Positions 38,292 to 47,252 of a stretch of DNA of 64,000 nt are shown here, in pieces. The notes under the pieces are model-generated. The model saw only the letters and a list, made by a program, of their open reading frames with translations, ran no database searches and had not been told where the DNA came from. Position 1 is the stretch's first letter; the number at the start of each line of letters is the position of its first letter. This stretch comes from JAHIKV01 sp963733145. Its GTDB lineage: Bacteria > Planctomycetota > Planctomycetia > Pirellulales > Thermoguttaceae. The DNA is taken from the NCBI GenBank assembly GCA_963733145.1, contig CAVTCJ010000013.1, positions 558,001 through 622,000 of the forward strand, in the 5' to 3' direction. Made by a program: the position numbers and the translations under genes.

Positions 38292-39749
38292 GACTCGAAA
38301 TCCCCTTGTGCATTTTCCGGGATCAACTTGCCGGGGTTCAGTCGGCCGGCGGGATCGAAGGCCCGGCGCACGCGGCGCATCGCTTCGAGGTCGGCCGGGG
38401 CGAACTGCTTGTCCATCAGGGCGATCTTTTCCACGCCGACGCCGTGCTCGGCGGTGATGCTGCCGCCGCAGGCGATGCACTCTTCGAGGATCTCGTGCCC
38501 GGCGGCCGTGGCCCGCTCGACCTGCTCGCGGTTGCGCTCGTCAAACAGCAGGATCGGATGGATGTTGCCGTCGCCGGCGTGGGCGACGTTGACGATGCGG
38601 ATGTTGTGCTTCGCGCCGATCTCGGCCGTCCGCCGGATGATCTGCGGCAGCCGGGTCCGCGGCACCACGCCGTCCTGGATCATGTAGCTCGGGCTGAGCC
38701 GGCCGGTGGCGCCCGACGGCCAGCTTGCGGCACTTCCAGAGCGCCGTTCGCTCATCGGCCGAGGCGGCCTGCAACACCTCACTGGCGCCAAGCTGCCGGC
38801 AGAACTCGATGATCCGCTCCTGCTGCCCGTCGAGGCCGACCGCCGGCCCGTCCAACTCGACGATCAGCACGGCGCCGGCCTCGGGCGGAAAGCCGAACTG
38901 AAAGGCTTCGTCCACGGCGTTGAGGATTCCCCGGTCCATGAGTTCCAGGGCCGCGGGAATAATGCCCGCCGCAATGATCCGGCTGACGGCCGTCGCGGCC
39001 GATTCGAGCGAGTCGAACACCGCCCGGAGCGTGCGGCGGTCTTGCGGATCGGCCGTCAAACGGACCCAAACCTTGGTGACCACGGCCAGCGTCCCTTCGC
39101 TGCCGACCAGCAGGCCGATCAGGTCCAGGCCGGCCGGGTCGGCGGCGGGACCGAGCTCGACGATCGAGCCGTCGGCCAGCACTGCTTCGAGGCCGAGGAT
39201 GTGATTGACGGTTACGCCGTACTTGAGCGTGTGCGGACCGCCGGCGTTGGTGGCCGTGTTGCCGCCGATGGTGCTGGCCCCTTCGCTTGACGGATCGGGG
39301 GCGAAGTGCCAGCCCGATCCGGCCAGCGCCTGGGCGAGCCGCAGATTGGTCGTGCCCGCCTCGACCACCGCCATGCGGTTCCGCGGGTCGATGGCGATGA
39401 TCCGGTTCATGCGGGTGAGCATGACGATGATGCAGCCCTCACCCTGACCCTCTCCCGGAGGGAGAGGGGACGAGGTTTGTTTTCCCGAAGCGAGAGGGGA
39501 CGAAATCGGCAGACAACCGCCGGCCAAGCCGGTGCCCGAGCCGCGGGCGACCACCGCCAGATTGTGCCGCCCGGCGATCTTCACGACCGCGGCGACTTCC
39601 TCGGCAGAACGCGGAAACACGACGGCCGTCGGCCTGTGGCGTTCGACGGTCAAGGCGTCGCAATCGTAGACCGCCAACTCCGACGGCGCCGAAAGCACGT
39701 TCCGGCGGCCGAGCGTCGATCGCAGTTCGGAATACAGCGAGGAAGGCAT
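38288..39749 (-). CDS. glcD: Glycolate oxidase FAD-linked catalytic subunit, frameshifted
   Basis: FAD-binding type 4 plus FAD-oxidase C-terminal domains. Seen are VVARGSGTGLAGGCLP, DPSSEGASTIGGNTATNAGG, LVGSEGTLAVVTKVWV, and at the end NVAHAGDGNIHPILLFDE and GGSITAEHGVGVEK with catalytic His residues. The break is at the CCC run 38712-38714; one C fewer restores KLAVGATGRLSPSYM. About 487 residues in total. Between GGCLP and the CIIVM that normally follows closely there is ISSPLASGKQTSSPLPPGEG, the translation of a repeat at 39433-39506. It is the first gene of glcD-orf-glcE-glcF. Confidence 0.86.
39433..39506. repeat. Repeat inserted in frame inside glcD
   Basis: CCCTCACCCTGACCCTCTCC followed by GGAGGGAGAGGGGACGAGG and a second GAGAGGGGACGAAA half. 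It shares the CCCTCTCCC/GGGAGAGGG core with the otsA-otsB repeat. Confidence 0.75.
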
Positions 39750-39756
39750 GGTTAAA

Positions 39757-39827
39757 AGTGGTTAGTGGCTAGTGGCTAGTGGTAAGTGACTAGCCACTAG
39801 CCACTAGCCACTGACCACCAGCCCCTA
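39757..39827. repeat. Heptamer hairpin (GTGGCTA / TAGCCAC) upstream of glcD
   Basis: GTGGTTAGTGGCTAGTGGCT at the left and AGCCACTAGCCACTAGCCAC at the right form the stem. It lies in the glcD leader, 8 bp from the start codon. Confidence 0.85.
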
Positions 39828-39878
39828 GATTATAGCTTTTCCCGGCGGTATCGCCTACTTAGTTGCTGTTGCGGAAAG

Positions 39879-40102
39879 TAGGGTGGGTCAAGCGAAGCGC
39901 AGCCCCACCACTGTTTTTCCCGCAGTTGGTGGGACCGCGCTCGCTGACCCACCCTACTTTCCGCAACAGAAACTACTTATTGACCTCCCGGCCGAGTTTC
40001 TGCTCGACGTGGGCAATCTTTCCATCGAGCCGGCCCTCGCGGTTTCGGCAATAGTCGATTTTGAGCGAACATTCGATGCGATCGCAATCGGCCGCCGGGG
40101 CG
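39879..40102. repeat. First copy of a ~225-bp tandem duplication (family A hairpin plus gene tail)
   Basis: 39879-40102 and 40105-40329 are the same unit: a family A hairpin followed by the last about 45 codons of the thiamine-binding protein gene (minus strand). The copies differ at scattered positions. The hairpins are 39879-39956 and 40105-40183. The coding piece at 39960-40102 is a dead duplicate, since it has no start. Confidence 0.85.
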
Positions 40103-40104
40103 TG

Positions 40105-40183
40105 TAGGGTGGGTCAAGCGCAGCGCAGCCCCACCAAATGCGGGAAAAACGATGGTGGGGCCGCGTCGCCCTGACCCACCCTA
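40105..40183. repeat. Family A inverted repeat, second copy in the tandem duplication
   Basis: TAGGGTGGGTCAAGCGCAGCG at the left and CCCTGACCCACCCTA at the right. It lies directly 3' of the intact thiamine-binding protein gene. Confidence 0.85.
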
Positions 40184-40199
40184 CTTTCCGCAACAGAAA

Positions 40200-40508
40200 C
40201 TACTTATTGACCTCCCGGCCGAGTTTCTGCTCGACGTGGGCAATCTTGCCGTCGAGCCGGCCCTCGCGGCCTCGGCGATAGTCGATTTTGACCGAACATT
40301 CGATCCGATCGCAATCGGCCGCCAGGGCGTCGAAGCATTTTTTCACCACGCCGAGGGCATCGTCCAGTTCGGCCTCCAAGGTGGTTCCCATCGAGTGGCT
40401 GCGGTATTTCACGCCGCTGCGGTCGATGATGTCGATGATTCGGGCGACATAGTCGCTGAGGCTTTCCCCTTTTCCGAGGGGAAACATGCTGAAATCGAGC
40501 AAGACCAT
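40200..40508 (-). CDS. MTH1187/YqgV family thiamine-binding protein
   Basis: The product is 102 residues: MVLLDFSMFPLGKGESLSDY, GVKYRSHSMGTTLEAELDDA and GRLDGKIAHVEQKLGREV are typical of MTH1187 (DUF77). These are small ferredoxin-fold proteins reported to bind thiamine. The Met-Gly-Thr-x-Glu turn is intact. The gene starts just after a GGAAC leader and is monocistronic. Its 3' part is duplicated downstream. Confidence 0.88.
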   Translation of the reverse strand: MVLLDFSMFPLGKGESLSDYVARIIDIIDRSGVKYRSHSMGTTLEAELDDALGVVKKCFDALAADCDRIECSVKIDYRRGREGRLDGKIAHVEQKLGREVNK

Positions 40509-40663
40509 GGGAGTTCCTTTGCGGTTTAGCCCGCTGGAAATGTACGGGACGGGAGCTACATGGTGGGACTGTGCTTCGCTTGTCCCACCACGGGATTATA
40601 CAGGGTCCAGGGAACAGAATCACCCGGCGCTATTGATCGGCCATCAGAAGAGCAACGCCAACT

Positions 40664-40731
40664 CGTTTAGCAGCCGCCGGCACGGCGGCTTGCCGCAGAA
40701 CCAAGGCCGTCGTGCCGACGGCCGCTAAACG
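40664..40731. repeat. Family D inverted repeat (CGTTTAGCGGCCGTCGGCACG)
   Basis: CGTTTAGCAGCCGCCGGCACGG at the left and CCGTCGTGCCGACGGCCGCTAAACG at the right. A second copy lies at 50164-50234. The rest of 40509-40797 has a partial family A arm near 40560-40592 and no gene. Confidence 0.85.
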
Positions 40732-40797
40732 ATGTATGCCGATCAGCGGCGACCGCAGTCGCTGCGGCAACGAATCCGTGTACGTCCCGGCAACTGA

Positions 40798-42152
40798 TCA
40801 CTTCCCGCCGAACCGCACCGACTCGACGATCGGGCGGTCGGCGTCGGCGAAGCGCTCGACGTGTTCCCGTTCGACGGTGAAGGTCAGCGCCGCTTGCCGG
40901 CCTTCCCGGTCGGCGACGTGGTAATATATCCAACGGATTGGAATGTTGTCGGGCTTGCCGTCGGTTTTGGCGGGCACGGCGCCCTCGGCCACCACCCGCA
41001 GGACGCGATGGCCGGCTTGGTCAACCGATTGTGCGGCGGCGACGAACTCGCCGAAATTATCGCCCAGGGCCTTCCGCACGTCTTCCTGGAAGTCCTCAAG
41101 GGAGACCAGCCGGTTCGGATCGCGTTTGGGCAACAAGGCGAGATTGCACTGTCCGGCCAGCACGCCGCGATCCATCAGCCGCATGATGCCCGACGCTTTG
41201 TCGGTGTACCATTTTCGATCGTATTTGCAGCGGCATTCTCCGCCGGGAAACTCGTAGCTCAGGGCCGTGGAGTCGGGCGAGGGCTTCAGGTCGATGTTTT
41301 TGACGGCCGCGTCGGCCAGCTCCGCCGATTCCTTGGCCGGAGAGACGAGCATTTGCAGCCGGGAGACGGCGTCGACTCCGTCGGCCACCGGGCCGGGCTG
41401 CCGGTCTTCCTTGATCAACATGCCCAGCCAATCGACGCGATTCGAGCGGGGATCGAGGCGAAAGCGGCCTTTCAGTTCGATCTCCGACGAGGCCCCGTTC
41501 ACGCTCCCCTCGACCTTGCCGGCGATCTCGAACCGGACGGCATCGTCCGTCACCTCTTTCAACGCACACTGAACCGTCGACTTCTCGATTTCGTCCAGGC
41601 CCAGCATGGCCGCCATCAGCCCCTTGTCCGGAGACCAACTCTGTCCAATGGCGATCGGCCCGGCGGGCAACAAGCGGTCCAGCAGCAGACTGTTGATAGG
41701 AATGTCGATGGCGTCCAATTCCTCGCGGGAAAGGTTTTCGGCCGGCGAGAAGAGCAGCGTGCTCTGCTGCTCCGGCCTCGGCTGCCGATCAGGCGGTGCT
41801 CCGGGCGGAGGGCCGGCTGGAAGCTATCGTTGCCCACCTTTACGGCGGCCGCCGCCTTCCGATAATGGCGCACTCCGCGGAGCAGTCCGTCGGGCTGATC
41901 CGGGGTTTCCACTGTTTTCTCCAGATAATCCAGGCTGCACACGACGCCCATTTTCTCGCGCTGCGACTTTCCTTTGTCCTTGAACTTGGTTTCGCCGCCG
42001 ACTTCCAGCAGCACGACCACTCGATCGACGTCGCCGGCCTTGCGTTGGCTGTGGAAGGTGAAGGTTTTCTGCTCATTCGGAACGGATCCGCCTGAGGAGA
42101 CGAGCGCGGGCAACAGCACGAGGCAACATGCAATTGGAATGGATAGCTTCAT
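40798..42152 (-). CDS. Secreted protein of unknown function, frameshifted
   Basis: A signal peptide (MKLSIPIACCLVLLPALVSS) starts at 42152. The first frame covers KTFTFHSQRKAGDVDRVVVL to about residue 115; the second frame carries STLLFSPAENLSREELDAID and continues to 40798. The frames meet within 41770-41830 with one base missing. About 450 residues in total. The second part has a repeated beta pattern (RFEIAGKVEGSVNGASSEIE, RFRLDPRSNRVDWLGMLIKE). No enzyme motif is seen. It is probably exported across the inner membrane. Confidence 0.65.
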
Positions 42153-42539
42153 GGCGATAGACCAGAAAATGGTTTTCTGAATTTACTTGTAATCGCTAAA
42201 TCGACCGTTACAGCCGTCAAAGTCCAGAGGAAACAGCGTCCGAGGAGAAAAAATCTGCAATTCTGCGTAACTTTATGACAGGCAGAGGCGTCTAAATTAT
42301 AACCAAGGATAGGATAATGACTTGCGACGATTTTTCGAGAGATTTCAGGATTTGTGCGAGCCGCTCCCCGGTATTTTGCGTATACATATTGCCTTGTCAA
42401 ACGAGTCGGAGAGTGGTAATCCGATCGGGAATATCATTCCGCCGACCGTAACTACCAAGCGGGCCAATGAGATATGATGAAAAGTTAGGGGCCGACCCTA
42501 GTCAAAGGTGGGGAAAAACCTGATTATTGCTAGATTGGG
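42153..42539. other. Divergent intergenic region
   Basis: This lies between the secreted-protein gene and the sigma factor gene. It is A/T-richer than its surroundings, with no ORF or RNA I can support. It should hold the leader of the secreted-protein gene. Confidence 0.4.
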
Positions 42540-42568
42540 CTGTCAAAATATCGGGCGGTGGTTATACT
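42540..42568 (+). promoter_or_regulatory. Candidate housekeeping promoter of the sigma factor gene
   Basis: A -35-like CTGTCA at 42540-42545, a 17-bp spacer, and a -10-like TATACT at 42563-42568. The expected transcript start is about 25 nt upstream of the ATG at 42600. Confidence 0.5.
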
Positions 42569-42599
42569 AGCTCGCGTCGGGCAAAACAAGGAGCAAATC

Positions 42600-44273
42600 A
42601 TGCACAAGGATTATCTCAATCCCGCGATCCGGCAACTCCGCGATCAGCAAGTCCGCTTTGCGCCCCGCGACAAACGCGTCGAACAGGCCGCCCAGGCGGA
42701 AAAGCTGCTCCGCGAACTGGACCCCACGCGGATATACCCTTACGAGTACATCTGTTTTCGCGTCACCAACTACCGCCCCGAGTTCTACCCGGACCTCAAA
42801 CTTTCGGGCCAGGAGGTCGGGCACGACCTGAGACTGTTCGTCGAGGACGTTTCCGAATCGGCGGGCGTGTCGGCCGATTCGGCCGGAGAGAATGTGATGA
42901 CGGTCGAAGGCTTGGCCGAGCAATTCAACGTCTCGACGAAGACCATCTCCCGCTGGCGGCGGCAGGGGTTGATCAGCCGCCGCTTCGTGATGGACGGCCG
43001 CAAGCGGGTGGGATTTCTGCAGAGTTCGGTGGACAATTTCGTCGAGCGGAACCAGGATCGCATCAGCCGCAGTTCGCGGTTCAGCCAACTGACGGACGAA
43101 GAGCGGGAGATGATCGTCGCCCGCGCCCGGCGGTTGGCCCGCGCCGGCGCCCGGCCGGCGGACGTGACCAAGCGGCTGGCCCGCAAAACCGGCCGCAGCG
43201 CCGAAACCATCCGTTACACGCTCCGGCAGTTCGACAGCGATCATCCGGAAACGGCCGTTTTTTCCGATCATCGCGGGGTTTTGTCGGCGGAATCGAAGCG
43301 GAAGCTGTACCAGCAGTACCTGCACGGCGACTCGGTCGACTTGCTGGCCGCGCGCTACCACCGCACGCGATCGGGAATTTACCGGATTATCGCCGAGGCA
43401 CGGGCCCTGCGGATCCTGGAACTACCGCTGGATTTCATCACCAATCCGTCGTTCTCGCGGATTCGCTCGCAGAAGGCGGAGGCGCGGGTGATCGGCCCGC
43501 CGCCGCCCGCCGAGACGGCGCAGAAGAAGGCCCGGCTGCCCAGTGGATTGCCGCCGTATCTGGCCAGCTTGTACGAGGTGCCCCTGCTGACGCGGAAGCA
43601 GGAGGCGCACCTGTTCCGCAAGATGAACTACTTGAAGTACCGCGCCGGCCGGCTGCGGGCCAAACTCGATCCGGCCCGGCCGAAGCGGAACCTGATGGAC
43701 CGCATCGAACGCCTGTACGACGAAGCGGTTTCCACGAAAAACCAAATCATCCGCTCGAACCTGCGGCTGGTCGTTTCCATCGCCAAGCGGCACGTGGGTC
43801 CGACGCAGAACTTTTTCGAGTTGGTCAGCGACGGAAACATGTCGCTGATGCGGGCGGTGGAGAAGTTCGATTACGCGCGGGGCAACAAGTTCAGCACCTA
43901 CGCCAGTTGGGCGATCATGAAGAACTTCGCCCGCACCATCCCCGACGAGCACCGCCGCCTGGACCGCTTCCGCACCAGTCACGGCGATCTGTTCGCCACG
44001 ACCGAGGACGATCGGGCCGACCCGGCCGAGCAGTTGTCCGCACAGGTCCAACGCGAGGCGCAGGTCGAGCGGATCCTGGAACGTCTCGACGAGCGGGAGC
44101 AGCGGATCATCGTGCGGCGGTTCGGACTCCGCCGCGGCCAGGAACCGCTGACGCTCAAACAGGTGGGGGCCGAATTGGGCGTGACCAAGGAACGCATCCG
44201 TCAGATCGAGGCCCGGGCGCTGGACAAGCTCCGCAAAGCGGCCGAGGAGAACCGGATCGATTTTCCCGCCTGA
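42600..44273 (+). CDS. Sigma-70 family RNA polymerase sigma factor with N-terminal HTH domains
   Basis: The product is 557 residues from the ATG after AAGGAG. The C-terminal half is a sigma-70 core: region 2 at about 325-450 (NLRLVVSIAKRHVG, FFELVSDGNMSLMRAVEKFD, FSTYASWAIMKNFAR) and region 4 at about 485-550 (LTLKQVGAELGVTKERIRQI). Region 3 appears missing. The N-terminal 320 residues carry a MerR/excisionase-like HTH (about 101-150, TVEGLAEQFNVSTKTISRWR). Two more HTH-like segments sit near 185-212 and 245-272. This looks like a planctomycete-type group factor, not RpoD, which would have regions 1.2 and 3. Confidence 0.88.
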   Translation: MHKDYLNPAIRQLRDQQVRFAPRDKRVEQAAQAEKLLRELDPTRIYPYEYICFRVTNYRPEFYPDLKLSGQEVGHDLRLFVEDVSESAGVSADSAGENVMTVEGLAEQFNVSTKTISRWRRQGLISRRFVMDGRKRVGFLQSSVDNFVERNQDRISRSSRFSQLTDEEREMIVARARRLARAGARPADVTKRLARKTGRSAETIRYTLRQFDSDHPETAVFSDHRGVLSAESKRKLYQQYLHGDSVDLLAARYHRTRSGIYRIIAEARALRILELPLDFITNPSFSRIRSQKAEARVIGPPPPAETAQKKARLPSGLPPYLASLYEVPLLTRKQEAHLFRKMNYLKYRAGRLRAKLDPARPKRNLMDRIERLYDEAVSTKNQIIRSNLRLVVSIAKRHVGPTQNFFELVSDGNMSLMRAVEKFDYARGNKFSTYASWAIMKNFARTIPDEHRRLDRFRTSHGDLFATTEDDRADPAEQLSAQVQREAQVERILERLDEREQRIIVRRFGLRRGQEPLTLKQVGAELGVTKERIRQIEARALDKLRKAAEENRIDFPA

Positions 44274-44535
44274 GGGAGGTAATAGTGAGTTCTGGTATGG
44301 TGCGTGAAACGCACCATCAGAAGCGCGCCATATTCGGCAGTGCGGGGTGCGTTTCACGCGCCCTACTGAGTGCGGAAGCCAACCGAGCAAAACCGTCGTG
44401 GTGCCCCCCCCCGATAGATTGGTCGCGTGTGGCAATCCGAAGCAAGGCCAGCCCAGAGCACCCCTCTTTCGGGTGTATTTAGCCGATTTTCTATGAATTG
44501 GCACGCTTGTTTTTATTTTTTCCCTTCCGTCCGCC
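44274..44535. repeat. Spacer with an inverted repeat 3' of the sigma gene
   Basis: TGGTGCGTGAAACGCACCAT (about 44298) and GGGTGCGTTTCACGCGCCC (about 44347) form overlapping hairpins. From 44376 to 44535 there is no gene; the end of it is the upstream region of the tRNA promoter. Confidence 0.6.
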
Positions 44536-44563
44536 TTGCGTGAATTTGGGCTCCGGCTATATT
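44536..44563 (+). promoter_or_regulatory. Candidate promoter of the tRNA-tuf operon
   Basis: -35 TTGCGT (44536-44541), a 16-bp spacer, and -10 TATATT (44558-44563). Transcription would start about 20 bp before the first tRNA. Confidence 0.55.
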
Positions 44564-44591
44564 AAGAGATTCGCGACGGCGGGCGCAGGCG

Positions 44592-44664
44592 GCTAGCGTA
44601 GCTCAACCGGCAGAGCAGTTGATTTGTAATCAACAGGTTGTGGGTTCAAGTCCCTCCGCTAGCT
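44592..44664 (+). tRNA. tRNA-Thr (anticodon TGT)
   Basis: The acceptor stem GCTAGCG/CGCTAGC is perfect. The D arm is AGCTCAACCGGCAGAGCA, the anticodon stem-loop TTGATTTGTAATCAA, and the T arm TGGGTTCAAGTCC. There is no encoded CCA. It is first in the order Thr-Tyr-Gly-Thr-tuf. Confidence 0.97.
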
Positions 44665-44765
44665 TAATATGACGAATGTCGAAATTCAAATGACGAATGA
44701 GGGGTGACTGGCGGCGAATCGCGGTTCGTCATTTGGATTTCGTCATTCATCATTCGCGGACGCAA

Positions 44766-44847
44766 GGGGGGTTTCCCGAGTGGTCAAAGGGGTCAGACTG
44801 TAAATCTGATGGCAATGCCTTCGAAGGTTCAAATCCTTCACCCCCCA
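44766..44847 (+). tRNA. tRNA-Tyr (anticodon GTA)
   Basis: Class II tRNA with a long variable arm. Acceptor GGGGGGT/ACCCCCC, anticodon loop CTGTAAA within CAGACTGTAAATCTG, variable arm ATGGCAATGCCTTCG, T arm AAGGTTCAAATCCTT. 82 nt. Confidence 0.97.
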
Positions 44848-44857
44848 CTGAAGAAAA

Positions 44858-44942
44858 GGGATGAAGGATGAGGGATGAAGGATGAATGCAGGATGAACGT
44901 TACGAGAGGATTTCATCCTTCATCCTTCCGCCTTCATCCTTA
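44858..44942. repeat. Heptamer hairpin (GGATGAA / TTCATCC) between tRNA-Tyr and tRNA-Gly
   Basis: GGGATGAAGGATGAGGGATG repeats at the left and TTCATCCTTCATCC repeats at the right, with a loop near 44897-44910. Confidence 0.85.
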
Positions 44943-44948
44943 TTGAAT

Positions 44949-45019
44949 GCGGGTGTAGCTCAACGGTAGAGCCGTAGCCTTCCAAGCTACTCACGAGGGT
45001 TCGACTCCCTTCACCCGCT
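44949..45019 (+). tRNA. tRNA-Gly (anticodon TCC)
   Basis: Acceptor GCGGGTG/CACCCGC, anticodon arm GTAGCCTTCCAAGCTAC with loop CTTCCAA, T arm GAGGGTTCGACTCCC. 71 nt, no encoded CCA. Confidence 0.97.
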
Positions 45020-45048
45020 TAACGACGATTGAAACGACGAGAACGGAC

Positions 45049-45127
45049 AGGGAGGGAGACGGGAGAAGGGAGAAGGGAGAGGGCCGCCGGCGCCAGTCTC
45101 TCCTCTCCCTTCGCCCCTCGCCCTTCA
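45049..45127. repeat. Heptamer hairpin (GGGAGAA type) between tRNA-Gly and tRNA-Thr
   Basis: GGGAGAAGGGAGAAGGGAGA at the left and TCTCTCCTCTCCCTTCGCCC at the right, joined by a GC-rich loop (GGCCGCCGGCGCC). Confidence 0.8.
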
Positions 45128-45165
45128 CAAGACGCGAGAACACGATGAGCAGAGAATCATCGCAG

Positions 45166-45238
<73 letters not shown>

Positions 45239-45338
45239 CATTTTGTCGGCCGGTCGAGAACCTCGGCGCAGGATTTCCGTCCGTCCATATTTACTCTAAC
45301 CGACCCGCTTGATCAAACGCAGGGAGATAGAAACCAAA

Positions 45339-46538
45339 ATGGCCAAGGAAGTATTTACCAGGACCAAACCTCACGTCAATGTGGGCACCATCGGTCACAT
45401 TGATCACGGCAAGACCACGTTAACCGGCGCCATCTTGGCCGTCCAGCAAAAGAAGGGGCTGGCCAAGTCCAAGTCCTACGCCGACATCGCCAAGGGCGGC
45501 ACGGTCCGCGATGCCACCAAGACCGTGACCATCGCCGTGGCCCACGTCGAGTACGAGACCGATAAGCGGCACTACGCCCACATCGACTGTCCGGGCCACG
45601 CCGACTTCATCAAGAACATGATCACCGGCGCCGCCCAGATGGACGGAGCGATCCTGGTGGTCTCGGCGGCCGACGGCCCCATGCCGCAGACCCGCGAGCA
45701 CGTCCTGCTGGCCCGCCAGGTGAACGTCCCCGCCCTGGTCGTGTTCCTGAACAAGTGCGACCTGGTCGACGATCCCGAGTTGCTGGAACTGGTCGAGTTG
45801 GAAATCCGCGAGTTGTTGACGCACCACGGTTTCCCGGGCGACGAGATTCCGATCATCCGCGGCGACTCGCTCTCGGCGTACAACAATCCGGAAGATCCGG
45901 AGAAGAACAAGTGCATCGGCGAGTTGATGGACGCCATCGACGCCTACATTCCCGAGCCGCCCCGCGAAGTCGACAAGCCGTTCCTGATGGCGGTCGAGGA
46001 CGTGTTCTCGATCGAGGGCCGCGGCACCGTGGCCACCGGCCGTATCGAGCGCGGCATGGTCAAGACCGGCGAGGAAGTCTCCATCGTCGGCTTCAGCCCC
46101 GAACCGCGGAAGACGATTTGCACGGGCGTGGAGATGTTCAATAAGACGCTGGACCAGGGGCAGGCGGGCGACAACGTCGGCTTGCTGCTCCGCGGCGTCA
46201 AGCGCGAGGAAATCGAACGCGGCCAGGTGATCGTCAAGCCCGGCTCCATCACCCCGCACACGAATTTCGAGGGCGAGGTCTACGTCCTCTCGAAGGAAGA
46301 GGGCGGGCGGCATACCCCGTTCTTCAGCGGCTATCGGCCGCAGTTCTACTTCCGCACGACCGACGTCACCGGCACGGCGAAACTCCTCGGCGATGCCGAG
46401 ATGTGCATGCCCGGCGACAACGTCAAAATCGAAGTCGAATTGATCTCCCCGATCGCCATGGACGCGAACGTGCGGTTCGCCATCCGCGAGGGCGGCCGGA
46501 CCGTCGGCTCGGGCGTGGTGACGAAGGTGTTGAAGTAA
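45339..46538 (+). CDS. tuf: Elongation factor Tu
   Basis: The product is 399 residues delivering aminoacyl-tRNA to the ribosome. G motifs: GHIDHGKTTLTG (P-loop), DCPGHADFIKNM, and NKCD in VVFLNKCDLVDD. Domains II and III end in the usual RFAIREGGRTVGSGVVTKVL. ATG 45339 opens MAKEVFTRTKPHVNVGTIGH. An upstream in-frame ATG at 45309 would add ten residues not found in the family. A GGGAG lies upstream. The gene is fourth-tRNA-linked as in the E. coli thrU-tyrU-glyT-thrT-tufB operon. Confidence 0.98.
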   Translation: MAKEVFTRTKPHVNVGTIGHIDHGKTTLTGAILAVQQKKGLAKSKSYADIAKGGTVRDATKTVTIAVAHVEYETDKRHYAHIDCPGHADFIKNMITGAAQMDGAILVVSAADGPMPQTREHVLLARQVNVPALVVFLNKCDLVDDPELLELVELEIRELLTHHGFPGDEIPIIRGDSLSAYNNPEDPEKNKCIGELMDAIDAYIPEPPREVDKPFLMAVEDVFSIEGRGTVATGRIERGMVKTGEEVSIVGFSPEPRKTICTGVEMFNKTLDQGQAGDNVGLLLRGVKREEIERGQVIVKPGSITPHTNFEGEVYVLSKEEGGRHTPFFSGYRPQFYFRTTDVTGTAKLLGDAEMCMPGDNVKIEVELISPIAMDANVRFAIREGGRTVGSGVVTKVLK

Positions 46539-46545
46539 ACGAAAC

Positions 46546-46614
46546 GGGTCTTAGGTCTTTGGTCTTAGGTCTTGGGACCGGCAACCAAGACCTAAGACCT
46601 AAGACCTAAGACCT
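46546..46614. repeat. Heptamer hairpin (GTCTTAG / CTAAGAC) between tuf and tRNA-Trp
   Basis: GGTCTTAGGTCTTTGGTCTT at the left and AAGACCTAAGACCTAAGACC at the right. It starts right after the tuf stop and could act as a processing or terminator-like hairpin, but no T-tract follows. Confidence 0.88.
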
Positions 46615-46620
46615 GCATTT

Positions 46621-46696
46621 AGGGGTGTAGCTCAATTGGTAGAGCACTGGTCTCCAAAACCAGCGGTTGGGAGTTCGATCCCCCCCGCCCCTGCCA
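46621..46696 (+). tRNA. tRNA-Trp (anticodon CCA), CCA end encoded
   Basis: Acceptor AGGGGTG/CGCCCCT, anticodon arm CTGGTCTCCAAAACCAG, T arm TGGGAGTTCGATCCCCC. CCA follows the discriminator G at 46694-46696, unlike the other four tRNAs here. Its place just before secE is conserved in many bacteria. Confidence 0.97.
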
Positions 46697-46741
46697 TACA
46701 TTTATAGTTGACACGTAGTTTTTTGCGAGGTTGCCGCAACA

Positions 46742-47242
46742 ATGGGGACCTTTTTTCGAGAATTGCTGCGGGCGGATATTTACAAGCGAAGCCAAGGGCG
46801 GATTACCCGCCAGGTCACCTTCGCCGCCGCCGCGCTGACGATTGCGCTGGGCCTGTGGAGGCTGAGCGGGATACTGGTCGCGTCCAACATGGCGGCCGAC
46901 ACGGCCGCCTGGTTCGCGACGCATACCTTGCTGCTGCCGTTTTATTGGATCGCCGGCGCATGTGCCTGGATTGCCGCCCTGCCGGCGTTCTATTTGTGGT
47001 TTCCCGGCTTGTTGCTGGCGGCTACGTTGTGGGGGTTGTACCGCCTGGTGAACCTGCCCGCCTTCGCCGATTTCCTGATCGCGGTGGAGGCGGAGATGAA
47101 CAAGGTCTCCTGGCCTACCCGCACCGAGTTGTTCCGCGCCTCGCTGGTGGTGCTGATCGTGATTTTTTCGTTGGCGATTGTGCTGGCGATATTCGATTTT
47201 TCGTGGAGTGTGCTTTTCAGAGAAGTTCTGCACATTCTGTAA
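46742..47242 (+). CDS. secE: Preprotein translocase subunit SecE, enlarged
   Basis: The product is 166 residues, longer than the single-span SecE (about 60-70). The conserved amphipathic block is EAEMNKVSWPTRTELFRASL, followed by the essential membrane segment VVLIVIFSLAIVLAIFDFSW. The N-terminal extension has two or three more hydrophobic segments (VTFAAAALTIALGLWRLSGI; FYWIAGACAWIAALPAFYLW; FPGLLLAATLWGLYRL). This is the same logic as the three-span SecE of E. coli but with different sequence. It lies between tRNA-Trp and nusG, 10 bp from the latter. Confidence 0.93.
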   Translation: MGTFFRELLRADIYKRSQGRITRQVTFAAAALTIALGLWRLSGILVASNMAADTAAWFATHTLLLPFYWIAGACAWIAALPAFYLWFPGLLLAATLWGLYRLVNLPAFADFLIAVEAEMNKVSWPTRTELFRASLVVLIVIFSLAIVLAIFDFSWSVLFREVLHIL

Positions 47243-47252
47243 GGGGTCTGGC

